Part shown: positions 33,122 to 44,518 of the stretch, piece after piece
Numbering within the stretch: position 1 is the first letter of the stretch
Layout of the letters: each line of letters starts with the position of its first letter
Assembly (NCBI GenBank): GCA_018340375.1
Contig: JAFFJZ010000002.1
Span: 25,066,001-25,130,000 of the forward strand
Origin: Gonatopus flavifemur
Lineage: Eukaryota > Arthropoda > Insecta > Hymenoptera > Dryinidae
Length of the DNA stretch: 64,000 nucleotides
Reading direction: 5' to 3'
The notes under the pieces: model-generated
Database searches by the model: none
What the model was told of the DNA's origin: nothing
Seen by the model: only the letters and a program-made list of their open reading frames with translations
Program-made: the position numbers and the translations under genes

Positions 33122-33205
33122 ACCTACCTAGCGGGGTTCGAACCTACATTCCTACCTACCTACCGACTGAAACCTAAGACCTAACCGCTGAGCTATGGCG
33201 CGACA
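33122..33205 (-). pseudogene. tRNA-like sequence (SINE head or tRNA pseudogene)
   Basis: On the minus strand it reads GCGCCATAGCTCAGCGGTTA, then GTTTCAGTCGG, then GTAGGTTCGAACCCCGC. This fits polymerase III box A (TAGCTCAGCGG) and box B (GGTTCGAACCC) at tRNA-like spacing. The D- and T-stems do not pair well and no clear anticodon loop forms, so a working tRNA is unlikely. Confidence 0.55.
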
Positions 33206-33859
33206 TGCTGGATAGCCACCTTGGAAGTCTACATATGTTTCATATTTAGAATACACAAAAAGATAGACGAGGTGTGAATTTTCAGTTACTTTTGGTAAAT
33301 TTTCAGGACCGTGCTAACAAAATTGTCCCCGCCAGTACGTTTTTTTTCAAAACTCGAAATTTTTTCCAAGTCCATGGAAATCTCATAGATTACTAAAACT
33401 TTTCCCACAAACTTCGGTAAATTTACCGAAGTTGTTTGGACAAACTCCACCTGGAAATTTTTTCCAAGTCCTGATTCGAAATAAAGGGAGAAGTGAAAAA
33501 ATGGTTTTTCCCATATGGACCATTCGATTCCAAATCTGTTGAATCGGATAAGAAACTTGTTTCTGCTAGTACGTATTTTTTCAAAACTCGAATTTCTGCC
33601 AAGTCCTCTCATGGATTACAAAAACTTCTCCCAAAAACTTCGGTAAATTTACCGAAGTTGTTTGAAGAAAATCCACCTGGAAATTTTTTCCAAGTCCTGG
33701 TTCGGAATAAAGGGAGAATTGAAAAATAAATTGTTTTTCCCATATGGACCATTCGATTACAAATCTGTTGAATCGGATAAGAAACTTGTTTCTACCAGTA
33801 CGTTTTTTTTTCAAAACTCGGAATTTTTTCTATAAGTCCTGGTTTAAGATAAAGCGAAA

Positions 33860-34799
33860 CCCATACAGGGTTCATCAATTGGCCCAATAATGGCACGTTA
33901 CTGGACCACAAACGGCGTTCTTCGCCCGTCAATGGCGCCCATTAATGGCTCATCAATGGTTAATTGCTGGATGATAACGTGGGTCCAGTAATGGCAATTA
34001 ATAATGGGCCATGTATAAAATTATTGATTGGCCCAGTAATGGGGCTAAATGATCCCGATTTATGGCCAGAAATTTCGGGATCATGTTCGAATGTCAGCCA
34101 TCAATGGCAGATTACTGGGGTATAATGATAATGATATCCAATGGTGATACGACTGCGTTCCAGAATAATCGGTCCAGTATTAGTTCAAATGAGTGGTTAA
34201 GTGTGACCCAAAACACTTGTTTGTTTTGTTTTAGGAAATTTGTCATTCCAGTTTTCACAAGATCAGAAATAGATGTTTTTTTTTCTAAATAGATTTGCAT
34301 GCCCGATATTTCCACAATCTGAAATGTAAAATGATACGAGTCAAAAGCACTCTCGATAAATCAGTTGAATTCAGTTGCTTATTCCTTCAAATTTTTTGTT
34401 ATTCACATGAGAAAGTAATTGATTATCTATATAAATAAGAATTCATTTGAATCATGTAAAACGTATTTGATGGATGTGAATTATTTATTCAGCGTAATAG
34501 AAATAAGGCCAAAACAAACTTTTTTCACGGGTGATTACGAATACAATATATTCAACTTTGAAATCCATTTCACTTAGTAACAGACCATATTTCAGCCAGT
34601 AACGGGGAATCAATTGTTGGCCGTTTACCATAGCCGTACATCGGCTGATTATTGGCTGTTTGCATTGCTGGCCTTTCTTATCAGCCAGTGGTGAGCCACA
34701 CTTGCGCCAATGATGTGAATCTATTGTTGGCCATTCAATGGTGGCCATACATGGGCCGATTATTGGCTGTGTTTACATTATCGGGGTTTCCTGTATGGG
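33860..34799. mobile_element. CCCATACAGG inverted-repeat element, copy 1
   Basis: It is bounded by CCCATACAGGG and CCTGTATGGG. Between them are many TGGCC, AATGGC and GGCCAAT words. It interrupts the third internal repeat of the 2.39-kb element. A long part is present in reverse orientation at about 50062-50595. No coding capacity recognised. Confidence 0.7.
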
Positions 34800-35110
34800 A
34801 ACATGAAAAAAATGTTTTCCTCGTATGATCCATTTGATTCCAAATCTTCTGAAATGATTAAAAACCTGTCATTACGTAGTTTTTTCACCTCGGAATTTTT
34901 TCTAACTCCACATATCATGGACAAAAATTTTCCCGAACAACATCGGTAAAATCATGGTACCTGAGTTTTACCGAACTATCTTCGGTAAAACTCTTTACCG
35001 AACCAGTTTTGGACGATTCCCGAAGGAAAATTCGGTAAATTTACCGATTTTTTTTACAGTGTGTGGACGAAAATCCCCGAATTGCTGTTTCTTCAATGAA
35101 AATTTGAATG

Positions 35111-35216
35111 CACGGAAAAAAATGTTTAGCTGTATCAGCTGAATTCTAGTTACTGCAGTGAAATATCTAGCTATGATAGCTAGAATCTAGCTGACACAGC
35201 TAAACATTTTTTTCCG
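35111..35216. mobile_element. 106-bp AGCTA hairpin MITE
   Basis: CACGGAAAAAAATGTTTAGC is paired with GCTAAACATTTTTTTCCGT. The arms contain 'tagctgtatcagct' and 'agctgacacagcta'. It is inserted in a unit of the tandem array beside TTTGTATGCAGGG. TGCA occurs on both sides and may be a target duplication. Confidence 0.75.
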
Positions 35217-35540
35217 TTTGCAGGGATTTTTTTGGGTTGCTGATTATGAATCACTCGTCAGATTTTCCAAATTCAAGATGCCGGATGAAAATTCTCGAAT
35301 TGCTCTGTTTTCCATGAAAATTTGTATGCAGAGGTTGGGTCGCTGATTATGAATCTTTCGTCAGATTTTCCGAATTCAAGATGGCGGATCCAATATGGTG
35401 GACCCGAAATCTCGAATTGCTCTGTTTTCAATGAAAATTTGTATACAAGGGTTTTTTGGGTCGCTGATTATGAATCTCTCGTTAGATTCTCTGAATTCGA
35501 AATGTTGGAGCCGATATGGCCGGTAAAAAATTTTGAAATT

Positions 35541-36220
35541 GACATAATACAGCCAAATTATACCCTGAGAGAAAAAATTTCCGGCAACAATGAAGTCTTT
35601 AATTTAGTTGAATAATCGCAACAAAATATTCAACTGATTCGAATACATTTTTATTGAATCAATTAAACATCCGTTCTCATTGAGCAAAGATTTTATAGCA
35701 TATTAAATATTTATTTGACTGGATGAATATTTAATTGATTTGATACAACTTTATTATCATCGTATCGATATCGTTGAGACTTTCGGCTTTACAGGTATCG
35801 TCTCGATCTTGGGGTCGGTACCGAGACCAGGCTTGGTCTCGTCCGAAACACTATTCGTTGTTACTAGCAAGTTTCCAGTATTTCAATTTCTTCTTGTAAT
35901 ACGCTCCGATAATTTGTGATATGTTTAATTCTCATGTGTGATGAGTCGTCATACCACCCCTAGTGAAAATAAAGCGTTGAAGTGTAACGAAAGCGTAACG
36001 AAAACGCAAGCGAAGAGTCATCTAAGCATAACAAAGAGTCACCTGAGCGTAATTTAAGGGGAAATTGAAACATTTTCACGGTTTATTTGTTTCAATATCC
36101 GCTTCCTCCACTTTTGGATTTTCACCAGAGACATGAGGTGTGATATATTTTAGATGTTTAAAAGATATCACAGATATTTCAGAACCGGTTGCAAATCATC
36201 CTCATGGGGTTTGTCTGTCA
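35541..36220. other. Degenerate repeats, no gene
   Basis: Starts with a partial relative of 8032-8261 (CCTGAGAGAAAAAATTTCCG, CAACAAAATATTCAACTG). The stretch 35770-35860 has GGTCTCG/CGAGACC fold-backs. About 35960-36080 resembles 28130-28250. No exon recognised. Confidence 0.4.
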
Positions 36221-36455
36221 TACACTGAGAAAATTTTATGACAAACTCCATCAGACTAGTATCGTAATTGCGACATATACTTCTACTAAGAGGTTTGGTG
36301 CTATACTTATGTTCATTGTTATCATAAGTATATGAAGTATTCACATACTTATCATAACCATAAGCATAAGTATAGTGCCTAACCTCATAGTGGGAGTATA
36401 TGTCGCAATTACGATACTATTCTGATGGAGTTTGCCATACAATTTTTTCAGTGTA
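36221..36455. mobile_element. 235-bp palindromic TACACTGAGAAAA element
   Basis: TACACTGAGAAAATTTTATG pairs with the right end (CAATTTTTTCAGTGTA). The arms carry 'actccatcag', 'gtatcgtaattgcgacatat' and 'aggtt', all complemented. The loop is near 36320-36335. Confidence 0.8.
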
Positions 36456-36519
36456 ACTAGTGCTCACCCTATCAGACATGTCGGAAATCTCAAGAAAGAA
36501 ATCAGGATAATCTCAGGCT

Positions 36520-37515
36520 CGTAATGTCAAGGTTGACAATTGTGCCATGATCGGCGTCAAGCTTGGTATGCAAAATCTTGTTAGCCTAGCCTTGGCCGAT
36601 GCGTGGTCCGTTATAGCTGATTCGGCATCGATAGAGTCTTGGACAGCAATGTTAGGACCAAGAATATTTTGTCGTGTTTGATTTAATTTTCGCCAACTAA
36701 CCCTCGACCGATGTCTGACCCGTCATAGCTAACCAAACCTTGATAGCGCCTAGAACACCAATGCTAGGACCATGCATGTTTTACCGTGTTGGATTTCCCA
36801 TACATGTGAGAGCTTCGATTCTGAGTAGAGAACGTTATCATCATCCTAAACATGATTCAAGGTTGGTAACATTGTTGGCAATCAAGCTACACCCGGTAAT
36901 GACTGGCATTGATTCAAACCTGTTACCAAGTTTGGTCAATGGATCAGATATGAATATTCAATCAAACTTGAACGCCAATAAAAATCTACCCAACTGATTT
37001 AGTTCAAATTAGTATTTCACACCGACAGAAAAACCGATCTGGTTGAAACATTCGTGGTCGCAATAACTTGAAATTTGGTTCGATTCACCAGGAAATGTGA
37101 TTGTAATGTCTAGAAAAAGTGGTTAAAGCCGTTAAAGCGAACATTAACTACATTTTTCAGGTTAGAAAAACCAGATGCTTTTCTTAGTGTGATAACCTAA
37201 AAAATGTAGTTAATTTTTGCTTCAACTACTTTTTCTGGACATCACAATCACATTTCCTGGTGAATCGGACCAGATTTCAAGTTCACGAATGTTTCAACCA
37301 GGTCGGTTTTTCTGTCAGTGTACATAAATCATGGTACCAATATCGATCGAAAGCATGGAAACAATAATGAATTTCAATATTAAAACAAGCTTGGATGTCA
37401 AGCATTGAACATTAATATCATTCCAGACATTAACTCAATTTGGTGCAAGACTCGGTGTTGACCAGCACTAGCTCAAGCTTAGCACCAAGCTTGGTGTCAT
37501 CATCCATAACTCAAT
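36520..37515. repeat. GCCAAGCTTGGT-rich element, interrupted
   Basis: AAGCTTGG, CAAGGTT and ACCAAGC words recur in both orientations, and the outer arms ('gcgtcaagcttgg' and 'accaagcttggtg') pair loosely. It belongs to the style of the elements at 10500-11430 and 55085-55925. A palindromic MITE (37019-37322) is inserted in it. Confidence 0.45.
37019..37322. mobile_element. 304-bp palindromic ACACCGACAGAAA element
   Basis: Left 'accgacagaaaaaccgatct' is complemented by the right end ('aggtcggtttttctgtcag'). The arms include 'tgaaacattcgtgg', 'ttcaccaggaaatgtgattg' and 'taactacatttt'. The loop is near 37170. Confidence 0.8.
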
Positions 37516-38794
37516 GACTATGACTGATAAACTACACGGTGAATAAATATTAGCGATTGTTTTTTTTCCAGTCAATTGCTACACTGATTTATATTGTAAC
37601 ATCAAAGAAAAGTTATTATTATTTTGACAATGACCCCTCAACGAAATGCTGATGAACGGAGAATATTCTCCCTTCGAACTATATAATTTGGCATTTCTAA
37701 ATTCATTTTATATTCAAGTTAATCCAAAAATATGGTTTTCAACTATGACGATCTATTGAATCTTGAGATGACTGGTTGACGTTGAATCGATTTGGGTCTT
37801 AAAGATTTATCGTATCGAAGATTCACAATACCCTACAATCCATCTTTTGCAAGGTGCTGTGATGAATTAAAAAAAGGAAGGCAAAATGAAAAAAAACTTC
37901 GAAGAGAGCAAGGGGGAAGAACAGAAAACAACCCGCATGTGCTCGTATGTACTCGAAAACGAAAAGTACTTTTGGCTCAAGTACCCGGGGAGGATGGTGG
38001 TGGTAGTTCTTCGGTCGGAGTATATGTATGACGAGAGTATTGTTGAGGGGGTGCAGGAAAACTATGAAACGCAACTCTATGCGGCAACTGCTCTGAAGCT
38101 CCCTCTTTCTATGAACAAATGCGACTCTGGAAACCCACGAGAGAAATGTTTGTAATTGGGATCGTTGGCCCGTTATGCTTCTTCTCGGTGAAATATGTGT
38201 GCGAGCGTATATACATTTTTTGTTTTGTCGACGTATGGAAGTGGGAGTAATATAACTATATACGTGTACATGTCTTTCTATGCAACAAGAGATTGGTTTA
38301 TAAGAGGTCAGGTTAGTTCCTTCAACCACTCCGAGTAGCAGGATATCGTGAAAGCTTTTGAAATACCAAAAAAGATTTACGCGAAATGCAAAGCGTTAGA
38401 GTAGAAACGGATGTCGGTGAAAACAAGAGGGTTGAAGTAATTTCTTCTCTTTTCTTTGCTTTCTAATTCATATCGAACTATTCTTCATCATATTTCTCTT
38501 TCAACATTTTTCTCCGTGGAAAGACGTGTGGATAGAAGTGGTTGGTCATAGGTGTTCGTCAACGAGCCTTTGCTTGTTCAGAAAAAACTATTATCATTAC
38601 ATACGAACAAAATATATATATCCATTCCTCTGAGTGAAATGTCTTTATTTTGAAATGCCTATGTTTTGGGTCTCATTTTTGATTCTTCTTCAAAAAGAAT
38701 TTTGGATACGAAATTCAACGGGGATGTTTGTTCACATGGTTTATCGGAACTTGGAAATATAAACGTGGAATTTTCAGAAGTTGGTTGTTATACA
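37516..38794. other. Non-palindromic unique DNA
   Basis: No fold-back elements. 37850-38330 is less AT-rich and carries purine-rich runs (GAAGAGAGCAAGGGGGAAG, GGGGAGGATGGTGGTGG). The open frames there on both strands have no recognised domain. A candidate regulatory island. Confidence 0.35.
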
Positions 38795-39045
38795 CTGTAA
38801 CAAATATGGAGAGTTTTCACCCTTCCAGTGATGGATTACATCGTCTCATCATGAGGGAGTTGCTCCTTCATCAGAAATACAGGATTGCTCCTCCACTTTG
38901 AGGAACTATTCTGTTTTTGTAGTGTTGAATTATCCAAAAAGTGAGACGAAACTCCACCAAATCTTGAGAAAAAACTCTCCTTCGTGGAGAATGTTTGCTG
39001 TCGCCAAATTTTCAGGGCAAATTGAGGCAGCGTTTTCACATTGTG
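38795..39045. mobile_element. GAGGAATTATTCTGTTTTT family element (1)
   Basis: It begins ACACTGTAACAAATATGGAG and carries 'ccactttgaggaactattct' and 'gtgttgaatta', the vocabulary shared with 39541-39778, 44015-44498 and 60555-60835. The right end is degenerate. Confidence 0.55.
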
Positions 39046-39105
39046 GCTAAATGGTTGTTCATTCTTTGTTGTAAACGAACACGAAGGGTTGAATAATTTT
39101 CCAGC

Positions 39106-39361
39106 GCACTGTAAAAAGTAAATATGGATTCTTCCCTCAAATTTGGTGGCAGCAAAAATCCTTCATGTGGGGTGAATTCATTTTCCCTTATTCTGGGGCA
39201 ATTTTCCTTCATTTGGAGAAAAATTCCCTCCACAAAGCAGGAATTTTCTCTCAAAATGGAGGAGAATCCCTCCAAAACATAGGGCAGACCAATTTTTCCC
39301 ACATGAAGGATTTTTGCTGCCACTAAATTTGGGGGAAAACTTCACTCACTTTTTACGGTGC
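39106..39361. mobile_element. Palindromic GCACTGTAAAAAGTA element
   Basis: GCACTGTAAAAAGTAAATAT pairs with the right end (ACTCACTTTTTACGGTGC). The arms contain 'ccctcaaatttggtggcagc' and 'aaaatccttcatgtgg', both complemented. The loop is near 39235. Confidence 0.75.
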
Positions 39362-39540
39362 GGTTTAATAATACATTGTGAATATCAATATGAATAACAA
39401 ATTATTGAAGTAACGATAGCTGGAGATGGTTAGACTTTGAGAAAATTTATAATCTTTGATTTGTTCAATTCTCATGTTGAATTTTCTCAGCTACAGTGGA
39501 TTTCAGTTGATATACACAAAAGATAGAACACAAAAAGTAC

Positions 39541-39778
39541 ACTCTAAAAAATATGTCGAGTTTTCCCCCACTTCCAAGGAGAATTCCATCTCCCGATCGT
39601 GAGGGGGTTGTTTTTTCATCTAAAATAGGGAATTTTTTTTCCATCTTGAGAAATTATTCCATTCTTTTTATGTTGAATCATAAAAAAATGAAGGGAAATC
39701 CCAGTGAATCAGGATTCGTGATGGAACTTTGTTGCCATCAAATTTGGGAGGAAATTCGCGGCAGGGTTTTGACAGTTT
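39541..39778. mobile_element. GAGGAATTATTCTGTTTTT family element (2)
   Basis: It contains 'cttgagaaattattccattc', 'tatgttgaatcat' and 'ggaactttgttgccatcaaa' in the same order as 60555-60835. The ends are worn. Confidence 0.5.
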
Positions 39779-40009
39779 AGCAAATCGTCTTTGCTAACTT
39801 CTGCCAACAGATTTTCTAATCCTTAAAAATTCGTTATCCAGGAGTACTGCTCCTATGCTGAAAAAATCTGAATGAAAATCATTCTAGGCTATAAGAAGGC
39901 ATTATCAGGCCTCGCAAGTGCTTCACAAGGGCCAAGGAAGGCCTTGCAAAGCTCAGAGAATCATTAGAGTGATTTCTACTGACGTATAACCCGATACGAG
40001 TTCATCCTC

Positions 40010-40154
40010 AAGAAAACACGAACCTTATAGGTTAAATTTACGTCCATTGTACGCGAATTCACGTTAATGGGATGTTCAATGGACCTTCAAATGTCCGGAC
40101 GTTGAATAGACCTCTATTGAACGTCCCTTGAACCTTTATGTTCTCTTGGGGATG
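40010..40154. repeat. Fold-back repeat CCTCAAGAAAACACGAACC
   Basis: 'tcctcaagaaaacacgaacc' is complemented by 'ccttgaacctttatgttctc' then 'ttgggga'. The middle has ACGTCC and GGACGT words. About 145 bp. Confidence 0.5.
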
Positions 40155-41089
40155 TAAAACTGTACTGTACAAAGTATTGTGTAACAAGATTAAATTTGTT
40201 GAATTACATCATCGAGCTTCCTCGAGTTTTCACCACAATTCTTTCATGTCACGAAAATCCATAAAATCCTATAAATAGCACGAGATGAAATTTTTCTGAA
40301 CACGACGCATCTTAGAAATTCTATTCCTCAATTATTCTGAAAGAACTTATAATCTTTTCAAGGATACATGTAGATTTAGTTGAGCAGGCTGGTTTTATAA
40401 TTTCATAAAAGCCATTTGGATTTGAAGTATCTTGACGATATGATATAACAAGGTGACATCGTTAAGCTTTGAACGTAAGGTGCATATGCTTCTTTTCCCT
40501 GCACATTTCTATCAATATTTCATAAGTCTGGTAAAAAGCGATTAGTAAGTGTTGACAGCACCCTGAACAACGAAGCATTGATCATATGCAAGCTGGTAGG
40601 TTAGCCTCTAGTATGTTCCTCTTTGCAAATTTGCATCGAATTGAATTTTAAATGCATCGGTCCTCTTGTAACCGAGATCTCAAGTACAGACTACTACTCT
40701 CTTTGCTTTTTCAATATTCTTTTTCCTCACTCGCATGATAGAAGAATATTTTTCGTGCCCAACAAATGAAATTATTAATACTAATCTGTTCCTGAATATT
40801 TTAATATTTGATGAAGGCGGATCGTTTCAACGAAAAAAACCTTAAGTCAAACAAAGAGAAAAAAATAGCCATGGAGCATCAAAGTGAAAAACAGGCAGAC
40901 AACCGTATGCAGTTGACGGTGAAATCGAGTCTGAAGAGTTGAATTATTCCATACGGATAGGTTCCTTCGTCAGCGGGAAGCAAAGTCGCGTCGTGAACAA
41001 AGTCTGACACTTTTTATTATATGCTAATAATTTATGTATGTTATTCGATTTACATCACAGATCGACGTGATCTTTCTTTCTTCTTTTAG
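40155..41089. other. Unique DNA upstream of a candidate small gene
   Basis: No hairpins. A short open stretch starts at ATAGCCATGGAGC (ATG at 40870) and ends in TGA after 23 codons. If the weak gene at 41090-48181 is real, this would be its promoter or 5' UTR. The strong pyrimidine tract TTTCTTTCTTCTTTTAG ends at 41089. Confidence 0.3.
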
Positions 41090-41110
41090 AGAAAATCTTC
41101 GCACAATGAG
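41090..41110 (+). CDS. Candidate first coding exon of unknown gene (ATG at 41106)
   Basis: A 21-nt block lies between a strong acceptor (pyrimidine tract ending TTTTAG) and a strong donor (GAG|GTGAGT). It contains ATG at 41106-41108 followed by AG, so two bases of codon two would be carried into the next exon. Joined to 47843 it gives M-S-C-A-T-K-F-C-K-G. I do not recognise a family. The evidence is splice signals and frame continuity only. Confidence 0.3.
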
Positions 41111-41384
41111 GTGAGTGATATCAACTTATCGAGAGATATTTATACTGCACAGTGTTGTTATAATCTTATTGAGTCAAGTCATGAAGACAATTTTTGTCTC
41201 TCCAATGTTTTCGAAGTGTCGAGAAAGGTTATTTATATTTTTATTTTTATCAGGACGTATACATAAGAATGTTCGTTTTATTGAGAAGACAAGAAAATGA
41301 GGTATTCGGTATTTGTCTTGGTTTTACGATATTTTCCTGTGGTATTAAAAAAATCGTATATTAGAATTAAACCGGATAGCGAAG

Positions 41385-41633
41385 TGCTAGGAAAATTCGC
41401 GACAACTTCCCAACAACACGAAGCAACCGTTGCTGGGAAGTTGCTAGGAGGTTGTGTCGCCAAATGCGCAGCAACATGCAGCAAACTTGAAAGTTGTTGT
41501 CATGATGCTGCGAAGATGATCAGATACATGAAGCTATGACACGTGAGATCAAACAATCCTCTAGCAATAAAACACAAACCGGTGCAGCAACCCTGCACTG
41601 CAACTTTTGCTGTCAGGGAAGAATATTTCTCAA
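41385..41633. repeat. GTTGC/GCAAC repeat, partial copy
   Basis: 'gctgggaagttgctaggagg', 'cagcaacatgcagc' and 'caacttttgctgtcaggg' belong to the family of the neighbouring palindrome. It looks like a truncated copy beside the fuller one. Confidence 0.45.
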
Positions 41634-42142
41634 CCCTAACAGCAAAGTGCTAAGCAAATATGCGGCAAATTGTTGAAAAAAAGCAATTTGCAGGGACGTT
41701 GCGTCGCTGAATGCGCAACAATACGCTGTGAATCTGGGATTTTGGGTTGAGTTGTTGTCGTGTTGCTGGGAAGTTGCTCGGTTTCATGAAACTCTTTATC
41801 ACATGCGTAGCAAATTCCCAGCAACTTCGCGGAAATGTAAGAAACAACATCAGAGCAATGGTTGCACAGCAACTTTAATTGTATGGGAAAAATATGATGC
41901 TAGCCCATACAACGAAAGTTGCTGTGCAACCGTTGCTCTTACGTTGTTTATGAAGTTTAAGTTATTGAGAGTTCCATGAAACCGAGCAACTTTCTAGCAA
42001 CACGATAGCAACTCAAGTTGAGATCCTAGATTTACAGCATATTCTTGCGAATTTGGGGATGCAACGTCCCTGCAAATTGCTTCAAATTGTTGTACATTTT
42101 TAACAATTTGCTGCATATTTGCTCAGCATTTTGCTGTTAGGG
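41634..42142. mobile_element. 509-bp palindromic CCCTAACAGCAAA element
   Basis: The left arm 'ccctaacagcaaagtgctaa' followed by 'gcaaatatgcggcaaattg' is complemented by the right arm ending 'tcagcattttgctgttaggg'. Next inward 'gcaatttgcagggacgttgc' is paired, and GTTGC words continue to the centre near 41885. No coding capacity. Confidence 0.75.
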
Positions 42143-44014
42143 AGTACATATTCCTCTAAGTTTCATTGAACTGATGTGGGAGTTCTTCTGAATGTTAAAA
42201 GAATTATGTTCTTGAAGTTTGAATCGTTTATAGAAACGAAGCAAAACTTCAAACTCACAAAATCTCATGAATCATCAGTGTTTATGTTCCCGAATTAACT
42301 CTTTGGAACTGGTAACATCGTTGAAAGAATGTTTTGCAAGATTTTTGGGTTCTAACAGCTGAGTATTTCGTTATTCCATCACCAATTCGTTCCAATAAAC
42401 GATTCAAACTTCAGAAATATGGAAGAATCTTCATTCATACGCGGCTTACATTATGAAGGAGATTCTTATTCTTAGAATATGATTTTTTGGGTGATGGAAT
42501 GCATGAATCCAGAGAATCTTTTTCGTAAAATGGACAGGACTTTGGATTCCCAAGAGAGTACGAATGAAATACATTGATTTTAGGTTGATTTTAGATCATT
42601 GTGTACTGCGATAGTAGAATTCATGAACAAAATATCCTCCAAACTTTAATTCAGATTTCATTTCAGTAAAGCGTTCAAACTTCCACGATCATTGGAATGG
42701 ATATCAGATTATGATAGATCTTAATTTTTCACCTATAAACTCACTTGGAGGATCAATTATTCCATTCAAACGGAGATTGCAGCGGAATAGTGGGAAAAAA
42801 TTATGCGATTTTCCGAAGGAGTTAACTAAAATGAAAGAAAAGAAGTCTTTCGATATAATATAAGATTAGGATAGAAGTGTTTGCTGAGAAAAAAAAACTT
42901 GCATACGATTCTTTGGAAACACTGCTTACCGTTGTCATCGTAAAAAATGTATGCTAGTGCTGGGCTGAGAAGATTATGCCGCCATCTTGGATGTTGGTAA
43001 ATATCTGGTTTCCAAAGAACCCCACGTCAACGAAAGTTTACTGCAAGAGATTTGACGTGGTGGGCGGAGAAATAAGCAGCTTCTACGGCAATGTAGTGAT
43101 GAACAGAAAAAAGGAAAAAATGTGAGTGTGGTGCAAAGCAAGGAAGTTGGAATTGTGGACGAGTGCTAGGGATTGGTTGGAGGAAAATAAAGAAAAGCAA
43201 AAAAAGTGCGAAGAGGTCTTCGACACAAGGCAAGTATCCCTGCTGCAAAGAATACTGTCGGCTTTGCACCTTTTCCAAGACGCCGTTTTTCCTCTACCGT
43301 GATACTCTCACTCTCTAATTCCTTTTTTTTCCTTCTTTACATTTGCTCCAACCTCTTCATTCTTCCATCTCTTCGGCTTTCCATGTTACATGTTGTGTGA
43401 ATAGAAAGATACATCATGCATCAAAGAGAACAATAAGAAGATTTTGCAGTGCGCTCCTGTTTCAATGAAACTGTATTTTATAGTAATATGGAATCCCCCT
43501 CAATGAGAAAAAAAATGATAATAGAGAATATTTTATTGATTACTTGGAGATTTGTATGAAGAAACGCATATGTTGTATTAATTCGATGAAAACCCCAGTT
43601 TACCAAGAACGTATCGATTACGGATCGAACATCTGATTGGACCAGCCTCGTATCTTGTCGTCTCTTACCTTTTTGAGAGCTAAATCGGGTCAACCATATC
43701 TGAATACTTGGGATATCTTTCGGGAGACATAAAATTAGAGAAAATGAATAAAGTATAATTTTTAATCGTAACAAATTTCCGTCCTGTATAAAAGTTCAAT
43801 AAAAAGATTTTGATCGATTTTTTAACCTCTCTTGATTGTTTTGAATTCAGTTCAAAAGTTACGAGAACGTTGTTGAAAAGTCAACTTATACAGCATGAAT
43901 TTAACTTATAAAGCCCAACCTGCTTGAAGTACCTGTTAGAATCTGTTGGGAAATGACACTGGCCTGACACTTTATTTAGTGTTTTTCGTGGCAACTGTGG
44001 TGAAAATCTATACT
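42143..44014. other. Unique AT-rich DNA
   Basis: No palindromic element or exon recognised. 43040-43390 is purine-rich then pyrimidine-rich (GGCGGAGAAATAAGCAGC; CCTCTACCGTGATACTCTC). This lies within the possible long intron 41111-47842. Confidence 0.35.
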
Positions 44015-44498
44015 GTAAACAATGTGGGAAGTTTTTCTCCACACTGTTGGTGAATTTCGTCCTCTCATCGTGGGGTATCCCAATTGAAAATGAGGGATTT
44101 TTCCCCCACTTTGAGGAATTATTTTGTTTTTTGGGTGTTGAATCCTCTACAAATGAAGAAAGAAGTTCACTAAATGATGGTGGAAAATTCCCCATCTACA
44201 CTGAGAGAAGTGGAATGTAACGATTACCATGTACAAATAGTAATTGGGGGACAGCTTCGCGAATTTGGTTTCGGATACTATGGAGAATCGTTGTAATGTT
44301 CATGCACATGGGAATGGTTACTATTCGCATGAAGATGGATACCAAATAACGTAGTCGCCATCATCAACTTAGAGATTCTGTCATTTAACTACCATTCCCG
44401 CATGCTAATGGTTCCAGTTCATTTTTCTCAGTGAATGGAGGAACTTTGCTGTCATCATTTTTTGGGGGAAAATTCTACAATCATTTTTTACAGTGTAA
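44015..44498. mobile_element. GAGGAATTATTCTGTTTTT family element split by MITE
   Basis: Left part TACTGTAAACAATGTGGGAAG ... GGTGGAAAATTCCCCATC. Right part ATGGAGGAACTTTGCTGTC ... TTTTTTACAGTGTA. The uninterrupted relative at 60555-60835 reads ATTCCCCGTCTATGAAGGAAC across the same point, so 44200-44434 is a clean insert. It shares CACTGTAAAAAA-type ends with many other elements. Confidence 0.7.
44200..44434. mobile_element. TACACTGAGAG MITE nested in 44015-44498
   Basis: TACACTGAGAGAAGTGGAAT pairs loosely with the right end CATTTTTCTCAGTG. The interior words 'gattaccatgtacaaat' and 'actaccattcccgcatg' fold back imperfectly. Its boundaries are fixed by comparison with the empty site in 60555-60835. 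Confidence 0.7.
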
Positions 44499-44518
44499 CA
44501 GATATTTTACTCTGAAGA

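Larger units (their letters stand above)
32672..35063. mobile_element. 2.39-kb CACTGTAAAAAAA inverted-repeat element
   Basis: The left end GCACTGTAAAAAAAATTTCG continues with GTAAATTTACCGA and is complemented by the right end (TTCGGTAAATTTACCGATTT then TTTTTACAGTGT). It sits inside one unit of the tandem array. The interior has direct repeats of about 226 bp with CTTCGGTAAATTTACCGAAG (33412 and 33638), a tRNA-like stretch on the minus strand near 33122-33205, and a further inserted element (33860-34799). No transposase frame was seen. Confidence 0.65.
32530..35540. repeat. Tandem repeat array split by nested elements
   Basis: Units of roughly 103-125 bp contain AATTCAAGATGGCGGATCC, then 'atgaaaatttgtatgcaggg' and 'gctgattatgaatctctcg'. 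Markers recur at about 32532, 32649, 35272, 35375 and 35494. The array is interrupted by a 2392-bp inverted-repeat element (32672-35063) and a 106-bp hairpin (35111-35216). Without these inserts the spacing of the interrupted unit falls to about 125 bp. Confidence 0.75.

Noticed and set aside
37823..38329. 168-codon minus-strand open frame and overlapping plus-strand frames
   Set aside because: Overlapping frames on both strands in purine-rich DNA and no known motif. Treated as chance.
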